Origin: Conchocele bisecta
Taxonomy: Eukaryota; Mollusca; Bivalvia; Lucinida; Thyasiridae
DNA length: 64,000 bases
Assembly (NCBI GenBank): GCA_029237695.1
Contig: CM055271.1
Coordinates: 81,727,488 to 81,791,487, forward strand
Direction: 5' to 3'
How positions within the stretch are numbered: the first letter of the stretch is position 1; each line of letters starts with the position of its first letter. Under the pieces are notes generated by a model. The model saw only the letters and a program-made list of their open reading frames with translations, had not been told where the DNA came from and made no database searches. The translations under genes and the position numbers were made by a program. Positions 10,314-19,659 of this stretch are shown piece after piece.

Positions 10314-11154
10314 GTGCCAGCAGTCGAGTATGAGGAGATGATTGCCAAGTCGGTGTTGAGTCCAAACTTTCTGTACACGCTACCAAAGGGAGACGGCTAT
10401 GAAAAGCACCTCGAGCAAAGTTTCGAGTCGTCGAAACAGCACTTGACTGCGACGCAGCAACAACAATTCGCAAGAGTACTATGTGAATTCCAAGATGTAT
10501 TTGCTAGGGGTGAGTTTGATCTGGGACATTTCACCGAAATAACTCACAGTATTGACACCGCAGATGCAAGGCCCGTAAAGCAGAGGCTGAGACGAACCGC
10601 CGCCTGTTTCGTCCATGAAGAAGAGGCGCACTTGAAAAAAATGTTGGAAGCGGGCGTCATCCAAGAATCCACTTCAGCCTGGGCGGCTGCCCCAGTCCTG
10701 ATTCGCAAGCGCGATGGATCGGTCAGGTGGTGCATCGACTACTACGGACTAAATAATGTCACAACGAAGGACGTCTTCCCCTTGCCACTTGTGGACGACT
10801 GCTTGGACACGCTCGCGGGGAACAGCTGGTTCTCAAAGCTTGACGGTAACTCGAGTGAAAATCGAGGAAAAGGACAGACACAAGACGGCGTTCACCACCA
10901 AGTACGGTCTATTTGAGCACGTAAAAATGGGATTTGGGTTATGTAACGCCCCCGCCACCTATCCTCGCGCGATGAACCTCGTTTTACGCGGTTTATGCTG
11001 GAAAACTGTTTTGGCGTTCTTGGACGACGTTTTGGTCCTGGGGAAAACATTTGAGCAGCACCTACACAACTTGACCGGCGTTCTACTCCGGTTTAGGGAA
11101 TTTCATCTGAAACTGAAGCCCTCCAAGTGTCGCTTCTTCAGACGCGAAGTTTAA
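10314..11154 (+). pseudogene. pol: Gypsy pol: reverse transcriptase domain
   Basis: The frame opens within pol with no ATG and no protease ahead of it. It shows the Gypsy RT N-terminus (FARGEFDLG, PVKQRLRR), then GVIQESTSAWAAAPVLIRKR and VRWCIDYYGLNN with PLP. Near 10850 the frame shifts and a few residues of the usual KLDL..Y.Q.. motif are missing. It continues with KTAFTTKYGLFEHVKMGFGL and the catalytic FLDDVLVLG (near 11010-11035; FLDD in place of YLDD). A TAA at 11152-11154 interrupts the frame just before the usual FLG motif; coding continues in the same frame. The product would copy element RNA into DNA in the cytoplasmic particle. Confidence 0.88.
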
Positions 11155-12840
11155 TTCCTTGGAAGGACAGTAAACGGTGACTGCTTGTCAATGTCCATGT
11201 CCGATAGTAAAGTGGTAGAAGACTGGCCCACTCCAACCTGCTCCAAAGATGTGCAAAGATTTCTGGGCCTAGCGAATTACCACCGATCCTTTTTGAAGAA
11301 TTTTGCAAACATAGCAGAACCATTATTCCGGGTGGTAGGAAAGAATGGATTCAGGTGGGGCGAAGAACAACAAGGCGCGTTACACGCGCTGAAGTATTCC
11401 CTGACCCATCCCCCAGTCTTAGCCCTAACCAACCAGACCGATGATTTCATTATCGACACAGATGCTTCAAATTTGGCAATAGGAGCAGAGCTTATACAAG
11501 TTCAAGATGGTGTCGAAAGAGTTATAGCGTATGGGAGCTATGCGCTAACTCCAGAGCAACGTCGCTATTGCGTTACGCGCAAGGAACTATTGGCCGTACT
11601 GAGATTTTGTCGCCAATACCGCTATTACATACTGGGGCGTCCGTTCGTTGCACGCACGGATCATGCAAGTTTGACATGGCTGATGAATTTCCGAGAGCCA
11701 CAGGGTCAACTCGCGAGGTGGATGGAGGAGTTGTCCCAGTATAATATGATCCTCAAGCATCGCGAGGGGCGAAAACATACCAACGCCGATGCTCTATCAA
11801 GACTGGTGACCACCGAAACCCCGTGCGGCAACTTTTCACCATCTTTAAAGCCGCATGAGCTACCGTGCGGGGGATGCAAATATTGCAAGCGCGCATTTTA
11901 TAATTGGGGTAGCTTTGTTGAAGAAGTAGAGGATGCGGTACCGTTGGGGTCCCTGGTAGATATGCCTATTGAAGCCTTGGCTGATGGGGCATTGAGAACC
12001 CAAGTCAGCAGTGTACCACAACCAAAGACCCGTGTACAGACGACGCCTATACCCGCTGAGCAAATGTTGCCCAGTCTGCAGTTAAAAATCGAATCGGGTC
12101 AGTCATCCAGAGTTGGGGGATCCCCGCTCGAAGTGGAAGAATCTTCACAGTATAAGATTCCTGAAGAACCGTCTGAAAAGGGGATGGAAGACCGTCCAGA
12201 GTGGCAGCCGGAGTGGAGGACTAGCAATCCTCCGGAGTGGAGGGCTAACAGCCCTCGGGAGTGGAGGGCTAACAACCCTCCGGAGTGGGGGGCTGGTCAC
12301 CCCCCGGAGTGGAGGGCTAACAACCCTCCGGAGTGGGGGGCTGGTCACCCCCCGGAGTGGAGGGCTAACAACCCTCCGAAGTGGAGGGCTGATCACCCCC
12401 CGGAGTGGAGGACTGATCATCCTCCGGAGTGGAGGACTAATCATCCTCCGGAGTGGAGGACTAACCATTCTCTGGAGTGGAGGACTAACCATCCTCCGGA
12501 GTGGAGGACTAACCATCCTCCGGAGTGGTGGACTGATCATCCTCCGGAGTGGAGGACTAACCATCCTCTGGAGTGGCTACCACTACAGGACACGGTGGGA
12601 GTAAGGGAGGAGATGCAGACGACGGTTCAAGATGAGAAAGACCCATCGAAATGTCAGATGAAAACTGCAGCATGTTCAACATGCCACAGCGTTAAATACA
12701 GTCACCAGATCGGGGCACCAGAGAAACTTTGCGACGACTATACTCAACCGAAGCCGGTATCACCAACAATCGTGACAGAGTCCAGCCCCGGAATAGGGAC
12801 CGGTCCAGGAGTCTGGTCAGCAACTGAGCCCAGACCATGA
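11155..12840 (+). pseudogene. pol: Gypsy pol: RT thumb, RNase H and Trp-rich repeat linker
   Basis: After the stop the frame continues with FLG and VQRFLGLANYHRSFLKNFA (thumb/connection). RNase H follows: DTDAS, then ELLAVLRFCRQYRYYILG, DHASLTWL and HTNADALSR, which supply the acidic active-site residues. A Cys-rich CGGCKYC follows (near 11867). Next is a long linker with about 17 repeats of an eight-residue unit, mostly PPEWRTNH, at 12195-12575, and a CSTC pair near 12675. The frame ends at 12838-12840 before the integrase, where an unbroken pol should continue. The repeat linker is not part of the standard Gypsy plan. Confidence 0.88.
12195..12575 (+). repeat. 24-bp coding tandem repeat in pol, about 16 units
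   Basis: The consensus unit is CCGGAGTGGAGGACTAACCATCCT in meaning PEWRTNHP; variants encode RANN, GAGH and RTDH in the second half. Because 24 is a multiple of three, other frames on both strands are also open here; they are by-products. Confidence 0.92.
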
Positions 12841-12886
12841 CGAGCAACTGAACCGACCTTGGGCGGTTGGTGGTGAACCCTTAATT

Positions 12887-14067
12887 ATGCCCTGGGAAGA
12901 GATGGGTTGTAGTGTAGCGGGGGAACCAGTAGTGCACATTGACTGCATATTTAAAGAGGGGGAAATCAGCATTGTCGAGTGCGGGCTGGGACCTACTATG
13001 GGGGTAATAGAAGTTCAACCAGATATACCTTCTTGTTGGGGATTTACGTTAACCGAACTGAAAGAAGAACAGCTGAAGGATGACTCCCTCACTAAAATTA
13101 GCAGTTGGTTAACCGACGGCACTGAACCCACACACAATGACCTTTTTTTCTGAAAGCCCAGCCGTCAAGAATTACTGGTTGAATAAGGAGCGGTTTAAAT
13201 TGGAGGAAGGAGTGTTGTACATACTGCCCAAAGAGTCGACAGACCGACTGCTAGTTGTACCCCACCCCCTAAGAGATAAGGTCCTTGAACTTAACCATGA
13301 TATCCCCTTAGCAGGCCACCAAGGGGTGGCGCGCACGAAATCGAAGGTCAAAGAGAAGTTTTTCTGGCATCGTCTATCCGACGACGTCAACTACTATGTC
13401 ACTACATGTTCGACATGCAGTGCCAACAAGAAATCAAGCCGGTATGGGAGATCCTATGACAGAGTTCCATGCCGGAGCCCCAATGGAGAGAGTCCACATC
13501 GATTTCCTTGGTCCCTTACCAAAGACACCCCGGGGGAACGAGCATATCCTGATGATGGTGGACCAGTTCACGAAGTGGGTGGAATGTATTCCCTTGCCAT
13601 CCCAAGTCGCCGAAGTGACAGCGCGAGCAGCAGTGAATGAGTTCTTTTCCCGGTTTGGCATGCCTTTTCAGCTGCACTCCGATCAAGGAAGAAACTTTGA
13701 GAGCAAGCTGTTCACTGCGGTTTGTAAGGCCCTGCACATCCATAAGACGCGGACGACGCCCTACCGACCTTCCGCCAATGGCCAGGTCGAACGCTACAAC
13801 CGTACTCTGATGGATGCAGTACGCTGCTTCATAGGGAAGGCGCAAAACCAGTGGGATGTAGAACTTCCACAAATTGCGGGTGCAATACGGGCATCAGTGA
13901 ACCGTTCGACGGGCTGCACTGTGAACAAGTTGATGTTGGGTAGAGAAATCTACATGCCAGCACATCTCATATTCCCACCCAACAAAAGAGAGGCCCGGGA
14001 TGACGACCCAGACAGTTATGCAGCCAAACTCGTACACACGCTTCACAGGGCCCACGACTCAGCATGA
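12887..14067 (+). pseudogene. pol: Gypsy pol: integrase zinc-binding and catalytic core
   Basis: The part from 12887 to 13153 is a spacer with no known domain. A frame slip at the T run near 13143 leads into the HHCC region: LNHDIPLAGHQG, FFWHRL and CSTCSANKK. A second slip near 13436 leads into the core: MERVHIDFLGPLP (first Asp), LHSDQGRNF (second Asp) and ANGQVERYNRTL (Glu), the D,D,E triad. It closes with TGA at 14065-14067. The enzyme inserts the DNA copy into the genome. The core is well kept, but the breaks around it prevent a continuous product. Confidence 0.88.
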
Positions 14068-14137
14068 GCATCACTGAAGACCTCGGTGCGACGCATGAAG
14101 AGGAATTACGACCTGAGAATTCTTCAGCGGGGATGTC

Positions 14138-14551
14138 GTGCACCTCCTTGATACTGCGGTCGTCAAGGGCAAATCAAAGAAACTGAGTCCACCGTGGAAG
14201 GGTCCAGCAGTAGTAACCAAAAAGATTTCAGCCAGCATCTTCCGAGTTAAGCTGAAAAACTCAGTGTTCACTGCTAATCATGATAGGCTAAAGCCATGTA
14301 GAGATCGGGTGCTACCGGGGTGGATAAAGAAATGGCAGGAGGGTGAGCGTGAGGAAGATGTGAGTGAAGGGGATGACAAGCTCTACTGCAGCTGCAGAAA
14401 GCCATGGGAGGGACGCTTCATGATCATGTGCGATTACTGTGATGAGTGGTTTCATGGGTCGTGTGTGAATGTCTCGGCATCGGATGCGCTTCAAATTGAC
14501 AAGTACAAATGCCCTAAATGTGCTCGAGGTCCAAGCGCCACCTCTGACTAG
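14138..14551 (+). pseudogene. pol: Gypsy pol: GPY-like integrase tail with PHD finger
   Basis: This frame continues the integrase after one more slip between 14067 and 14138. It has KLSPPWKGPAVVTKKIS followed by FRVKL and HDRLKP, the GPY/F module of Gypsy integrase tails. A linker leads to a C-terminal PHD finger (residues about 84-134): LYCSC, MIMCDYCDEWFHGSC, then YKCPKC, giving the C4-H-C3 ligand order. Tyr before the first Cys, Met in MIMCD and Trp in EWFH fit the aromatic cage used by H3K4me3-binding PHD fingers. By analogy with chromodomain integrases it could guide integration to chosen chromatin; that role is inference. Confidence 0.85.
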
Positions 14552-14679
14552 CTGCCCGTTACCCGTGAACCAACAGTGCCATGTTTCGTCATCCCCAAGT
14601 GCAGTACTGGTCCCACCCAGGAATTTGTAATCTATGTTCGACATAGGTTGCAGACTATGTTTTATGTTGTGTTCACAGG

Positions 14680-15171
14680 ATGTCCGACGCCGTAGAAAGG
14701 GTAAACCGCGCCACTGCGAGAGCAGAACTCCTACCCATCAAGGGCTTGATCTGGGACGTCATGATGGCGCCCAGGAGAACCTCCACCGACCAACTCGCCG
14801 CCATCCAAGGACATGCGGACCTGGCCCGCGAGCGGAGGAATACCACCTGGCTGAGGACGGCTGCCCGGAACGCCGAGGAGTACCAGTTTGCCAGCGCCAC
14901 CTGGGTCGACGATCACCTCTGCCCGGTCAGACGCAAGACGCCCAAAGTCGTGGAGTCCCGAGCCTGCTTCCAAGACATCCGACTGAAGACGGACCCAAAC
15001 ATCTGCGTGATGCGCCAGGACGCCGGGACATCAGGAGTCTAGAAGGAGGTGATCGAGCTCAAAGTGACATCGCGGGCCACCGAGATGTGCCAGACAGGCA
15101 TCTCCGCCGGAGAAGAAGTGGCCCAGCTCCTGGATCTTCGAGATGAGGTCAAGCTACGACTACGAAGATGA
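14680..15171 (+). pseudogene. Accessory ORF between pol and TatD ORF
   Basis: ATG at 14680 opens 120 codons to a TAG at 15040-15042; the same frame then stays open to TGA at 15169-15171. The product is helical and Arg-rich (ADLARERRNTTWLRTAARN), with no recognised domain, membrane segment or signal peptide. The ATG follows GTTGTGTTCACAGG, which looks like a 3' splice site, one base upstream. Its end overlaps the start of the TatD ORF by 29 nt in another frame. It might be a separate protein or an N-terminal extension of the TatD product after a frame change. GC content is well above the flanking genome. Confidence 0.5.
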
Positions 15172-16972
15172 CCTTGACCTGACTCCTCTACCTACACCCG
15201 TGCCTGAGCCAACTCGAACCCAGAGTCCCGAGCCACCCGCCAGACAGCCCACACCTGCCACCACCTCACAACGTCAGACGGCACCAACTCCAGAGTATCG
15301 CCCGCAGCACCGCCCCGAGCCCGCCAGTAGAGAGCCCCGCCAGTCGTCGTCCACAAGATCTGTGTATTTCCCGTCTGCGAGAGACGAGTCGGCCGGTGCG
15401 TCGCGACGTTCGACGCCGTGGCGCACCACGTCCCCGACCCATGCCCCACCCAGTCTACGTGGATCCACGTCAACACCCGCTGCCCAGAGGAGGACGGTCC
15501 AGTCACCCTGTTCGACAGGGCCCGCTGCACCCAAGTCCAGGAGGGTGGACTCTGTGGATGGGGAGAGTAAGAGGAAGCAGGGTTGTCCTGTTCCTTGGTG
15601 CCCAGCAGCGGAGAGATTCCGGTATCCGAAGGGCCACACATATGCGGCACATATTCCCACGGCTCTTCACATCCGACATTCCGAGGATGTTCTGCGGTGG
15701 AAGGGAGCCCTGCAGAAGATCGCCTCGTCCTGGGGAGAAAGCGGCCTATCCGAATTTGTGGAATTACTCAACGCGACTGAGTGGTTTACGAAACTCGGCG
15801 GGAACTGGCGGATTCCAGACGCTACACGGACTCCGGTGACGGCGCTCAACGCGTACCTCGGGTGCACCGACCACCTATTTTCCTGCCTGCTAGTCTCCAG
15901 CCCCGGCATGCTGCTGCATTGGGAAATCCTGCTGGAACTACTCGCCCGGATGACCCCGCGACAGTATGCCAGTCTCCAGACGTACCACAACACCATGGAA
16001 GAAATCGTTCAGCGAATGCCGCCCCAGGATGCGTCCCCGGAGGTCCTCGTCATGCTGCCCAAGGATGCGTCCCTTGTAGCCGTCCCCATGCCGCCACAGC
16101 TTGCGTCCCGCGAGGTCCCCGTCGAGGAACTGGATGCCGCACCGATGGTCGCTGGATCGGGGGCTTACGACAGCCACTTCCATCTGGACCGTCTCCAGTT
16201 GGCCTTGGGAGTGGACGACGACATCGAGACAATCAACGCCCATCTACGCCCCTGGGAGGCCCACACCGTCAGTGTCATCGGGGGTGTCGTCAACTTCTGT
16301 GACCCATCCCGCTACCCAGACGAAGCCACCATCAAGGACCTACGAAGCCGGGGATATCGTACTGACATTGGGATACACCCGAAGCACGCCCCCAACGCAG
16401 ACACCGCCAACCTGTTCGCGCTCGCGAACCTCGCCACCCTCACAGATGTCGCCGCCATTGGGGAAGTCGGGATCGACCACTCTGTGCCGCCTCGGCAGTG
16501 GGCCCTTCAACATGACCTGCTGGCGAGTGTCCTCCCCCACCTACAAGACCGTCACGTGCTGGTTCTCCACTGCCGTGGGATCAACCGCGTTGACGTCGAC
16601 GAGCCGTTTAGTGCCCTTATCTACCACCTCATCGGTGTCGTCCCACCCATGCATAGGATCCACCTTTACTGCTTCTCCGGGACAACGCAGACCACCCACA
16701 TGTGGCTGAGGCACTTCCTGAACACCCGCTTCGGCTTCAGCTATATGGTGGCCAACTTCCGCCAGGGGCAGAAGGCAGCCCTCCGCACGCTGACGACGGA
16801 TCGACTGCTGCTGGAGACCGACGCCCCCTACTTCAGCGTTCCCGGCTACGCCAACTCAGCACCCAGCTTCCTGAGGATGGTCGCGGAAAAGGTTGCCCAG
16901 ATTCGAGGGGAGGCAACAGAGGATGTCCTGGAGGCGACGACGAGGAACGGCCGGGACTTCTACGGCGTGTAG
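15143..16972 (+). CDS. TatD-like metal-dependent nuclease with CCHH finger, in retrotransposon
   Basis: An intact 609-codon frame lies between pol and the 3' LTR. Residues 1-140 are Pro/Ser/Thr/Arg-rich and disordered. A possible zinc finger follows (GCPVPWC near 148, HTYAAH near 165-170), then a helical region to about 300. Residues about 341-609 form a TatD/amidohydrolase-fold domain: YDSHFHLDRL (HxH), IGIHPKH, IGEVGID (Glu), LVLHCRG (His), YCFSG, LLLETDAPY (Asp) and a C-terminal NGRDFYGV. TatD enzymes are Mg-dependent DNases acting on 3' ends. The residue before CFSG is usually His and is Tyr here, so one metal ligand may be lost. It sits where env lies in other LTR elements. Activity is inferred from motifs only. 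Confidence 0.85.
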   Translation: MRSSYDYEDDLDLTPLPTPVPEPTRTQSPEPPARQPTPATTSQRQTAPTPEYRPQHRPEPASREPRQSSSTRSVYFPSARDESAGASRRSTPWRTTSPTHAPPSLRGSTSTPAAQRRTVQSPCSTGPAAPKSRRVDSVDGESKRKQGCPVPWCPAAERFRYPKGHTYAAHIPTALHIRHSEDVLRWKGALQKIASSWGESGLSEFVELLNATEWFTKLGGNWRIPDATRTPVTALNAYLGCTDHLFSCLLVSSPGMLLHWEILLELLARMTPRQYASLQTYHNTMEEIVQRMPPQDASPEVLVMLPKDASLVAVPMPPQLASREVPVEELDAAPMVAGSGAYDSHFHLDRLQLALGVDDDIETINAHLRPWEAHTVSVIGGVVNFCDPSRYPDEATIKDLRSRGYRTDIGIHPKHAPNADTANLFALANLATLTDVAAIGEVGIDHSVPPRQWALQHDLLASVLPHLQDRHVLVLHCRGINRVDVDEPFSALIYHLIGVVPPMHRIHLYCFSGTTQTTHMWLRHFLNTRFGFSYMVANFRQGQKAALRTLTTDRLLLETDAPYFSVPGYANSAPSFLRMVAEKVAQIRGEATEDVLEATTRNGRDFYGV

Positions 16973-17629
16973 GAGATGACTCAGTTGGGGGGTACTTTTT
17001 ATTTTTGTAGAAACAATTTAAGTGGGTGGTGGGGGAAGGTATTTCTTTTGTGTGGGGGGAGAGGTTTAATTATATTGTTGGTGTACGTTCGACGTATATC
17101 CACAATCGCAGTGGGGAGTCAATAAGCCAACATTTTTATTGAGAGTAGGAATATTTTAATATTTGGGGTGGGGGTGTACGTTCCACGTATGCCGCTACTA
17201 TCACCAGGGGACCTCTTTCAATATTCATGAAAATCCTAGCGACCTTCTATTTTTGTGAGGTGTGTATATTATTATTATGTAAATACCATAAGTGGGAGGG
17301 ATTCTCGTTAACTTGCCCCTTCATTGGTAAACTTTGGGAATGTTATTATTCGGGGAATTAAGGCTTGCGTTCGACGTAGGCTACATTTCTCTGGGCCGGC
17401 TAGTCGCTTTTGCAGACGTTCCATGTCTGCAGCAGCAAAGATGCACTGTAAATACTTGTCGAAGTTTATTCCTTCTGTGTAAAACCCCATTTGACGTCTA
17501 TTTGGACGTCAACCCCTCATCAGTGACGTCGCTCGACGTCTATAACATCCTTTGTAACCGCTATATTACTAAGGTGTATACGGGCCGATATATAATCCAG
17601 AGATAGGTTCTAAACTTTTCATATAACGT
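16973..17629 (+). other. 3' untranslated part of the Gypsy element
   Basis: GT-rich sequence between the TatD stop and the polypurine tract. GTTCGACGTA and GTTCCACGTA recur (17088, 17189, 17370). No ORF of note. Confidence 0.6.
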
Positions 17630-17643
17630 GGGGGGGGGGGGAG
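17630..17643 (+). promoter_or_regulatory. Polypurine tract
   Basis: Twelve G followed by AG, directly against the TG of the 3' LTR; this is the plus-strand primer position in LTR elements. Confidence 0.85.
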
Positions 17644-18041
17644 TGTTGTATCTCGGCCCGTCTAAATATTAAATCCTGAAACTAGTGATACCCGTTTTGG
17701 GATAATGTCAAGGTCGACCCACATCCGGGAACTGCGTGATGGATTCCTTTGTTTATTTCGCGGGGTTTCGGTCACATGGGCGGGCTCGACCAATCAACGA
17801 CGAACCAGGATCGGTCACATGGGCGGGCTCGACCAATGAAGCACGAACCAGGAGAGCGAGGAGGAGAGCGAGAAGTAAACAGTGTATTATTGATTCTCCG
17901 GATTATCAGAGCGAAAAACATCAACAGAGCGTCATCAAGACACGTGAGTGGTTATATTTATAGCCCGAGTTGAGTATATAGTTTCCCCACCCCCCCCCCC
18001 CCCCCCACCCCCCCCCCCCCCCCCCCCCCCTTGTTGACAAT
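17644..18041 (+). repeat. Gypsy 3' LTR
   Basis: Matches the 5' LTR with two substitutions (GTGTCGG/GTTTCGG and AGGCC/AGCCC) and one T insertion before GAGTATATAG. A C tract near its end has grown to about 45 bases, which accounts for the extra length. Confidence 0.92.
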
Positions 18042-18324
18042 ATTTTGTTTCGTTTATTTCCTTACCTGACTGGAATCACTGGGAACAGCCATTTTTATTT
18101 TAAATGTAGATTTATTGACGTAAATAGAAGTATGACGTCAGTCATATCTGAATGACGCACGGAATGGGTAGAGAGCAAACGCAATTGGAAATTGAGGGTC
18201 ATAACCCTCACACTGTAAACAGTTCCATTTCCATCAGATTATTCAGTCAACTCAAGAAGTATACTTGGGTCGGGAAAGTAGTCACCAACACGAATGACGC
18301 GTATGAATTGTGATTAGGTCGTAT
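18042..18324. other. Short spacer
   Basis: No gene or clear repeat between the 3' LTR and the palindromes. Confidence 0.5.
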
Positions 18325-18472
18325 TGACAGGATATCAAATATGTTTCACGGCACCTTGTTTCACGGCACATAGGCACTGCGTTGACGGGATAAATACATT
18401 TATCCCGTCAACACAGTGCGTATGTGCCGTGAAACACGGTGCCGTGAAACATTTTTGATATCCAGTCAATAC
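18325..18472. repeat. 148-bp palindrome
   Basis: The arms run from GTATTGACAGGATATCAAAT to its partner ATTTTTGATATCCAGTCAATAC and meet at ATAAATACATTTAT. They contain GTTTCACGGCAC twice per arm and TTGACGGGATAAAT. Few mismatches, so a stable cruciform is possible. Confidence 0.85.
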
Positions 18473-18518
18473 AATTTTTGCATTTTACAGCCATTTGTAG
18501 GTGTTAACGGGATAAATA

Positions 18519-18661
18519 GAATAGTAGGTTAGTGCCGTGAATGGGAAAAAATATCTGGCGCGGCACGGATACGGGATGTGCTCGGCAGAGCCTCGCCCAT
18601 CCCGTTTCCTGAGCCTTGCCAGATATTTTTTCCCATTCACGGCACTAACCTACTATTCTCT
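18519..18661. mobile_element. Palindromic element, 143 bp
   Basis: The arms are GAATAGTAGGTTAGTGCCGT plus GAATGGGAAAAAATATCTGGC and their reverse complements around a GC-rich centre. It shares both arms with 7755-8027, which contains an extra inner section. Confidence 0.85.
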
Positions 18662-18690
18662 ATGTATAGGAATGAAAGAACTAAAATTCC

Positions 18691-19042
18691 AGAGCTCCAG
18701 ATAAGCTTTGTGTCTAAAGCGTACTATACCCCCTGATTTCAAAATCATTGCGTATTTTACTTTACAAATGGATTATTGATTTTCTTCATTACTGAATAGG
18801 GAAAAAATGATAACAAACATATAACACATTTAAACATTCACTTAGTTGAGTGGTGTTTGCTTTTTGCAGCTCAACAAAGTGAATTTTCAACTTTATGACA
18901 GTATTTTCACTACTCAATTTGAAAATCAATGCGTTTTTTCACATTGCTGCGAGTATTTTGTACTATGACTTTTGATAATCAATGCGTATTTTGCTAAAGT
19001 AACTGCGTAAAATACGCCAATACGTACCTTATCTGGAGCTCT
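18691..19042. mobile_element. MITE family A, copy 3
   Basis: Ends AGAGCTCCAGATAAGC and CTTATCTGGAGCTCT. It is preceded by TATAGGAATGAAAGAACTAA, which also precedes the copy at 25926. Similarity to 6385-7013 continues to about 19310. Confidence 0.85.
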
Positions 19043-19659
19043 GTACTGTATATCCTGATCTATACATACAGCGCACCAAAAGCGATGACATGTTTTACGG
19101 GTGCTCTAAAAGTTATTTACAATAACTTTGACGAAGAATCGAGTACTGTTTATTTCTCTTATTCACATGCTTTTTATTTACAATGATGGTAACCGATTCT
19201 TCCAGAAAATGATACGAGATTTAAGAATAAAACAAACTGTACAAAAATGGGAACCTGTTGGGCATTTGCTGAGCTATGTTTCGTAGAAAAACATCAGTCC
19301 GTTAGGAAGATATATTTTTTTTTGCCTCAGGGAATAAGATCATGTAGCACACATTTACATTAGCTCCTGCCAAAACTGGATTTAAAGCTATATAATACTG
19401 TGAAAAAAATGGAATTTTAGTTAATATTGTGGATTACTGAAAGTTCTACAGAATGTTAAATTTTGGTTGAAAAATATTAAATAGATTTATGGAGTTTGAA
19501 GGAAATAAAATTTGACATTTGAAAAATAGATGTAACTCTATTGTTCATACTATAGTGCATGGACAGCTTGAATGAACCCCTAGTCAGAGTGCATTCTTAT
19601 TCAACAATAGTTACTTTCACACATCGACCTGGAAAGGATTACTAACTGCTGTGTCGACC
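19043..19659. other. Duplicated spacer, then LINE 5' flank
   Basis: 19043-19310 repeats 6759-7013. Similarity stops at GGAAGATAT, followed by a T run; the AT-rich remainder to 19659 is probably the LINE leader, without an ORF. Confidence 0.5.

Larger units (their letters stand above)
8598..18041 (+). mobile_element. Gypsy/Ty3 LTR retrotransposon with PHD integrase and TatD ORF
   Basis: The 9.44-kb element has LTRs of 358 and 398 bp, a primer-binding site after the 5' LTR, a G-rich polypurine tract before the 3' LTR, and pol in Gypsy order (RT, RNase H, integrase). Both outer flanks read ATTTT (8593-8597 and 18042-18046 by my count), a possible 5-bp target duplication. The LTRs differ by two substitutions and one indel outside a C tract, so insertion looks recent. 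Yet gag and protease are not found in 8960-10310 and pol has several breaks. Downstream of pol it carries two accessory ORFs, the larger one intact and TatD-like. Confidence 0.9.

Noticed and set aside
12113..12604. Open frames on both strands across the PEWR repeat (SGGLTILR and SPPLRRMV types)
   Set aside because: The 24-bp unit keeps several frames open at once; the pol frame explains the sequence.
15192..16243. Long minus-strand frames under the TatD ORF
   Set aside because: GC-rich antisense shadows without motifs.
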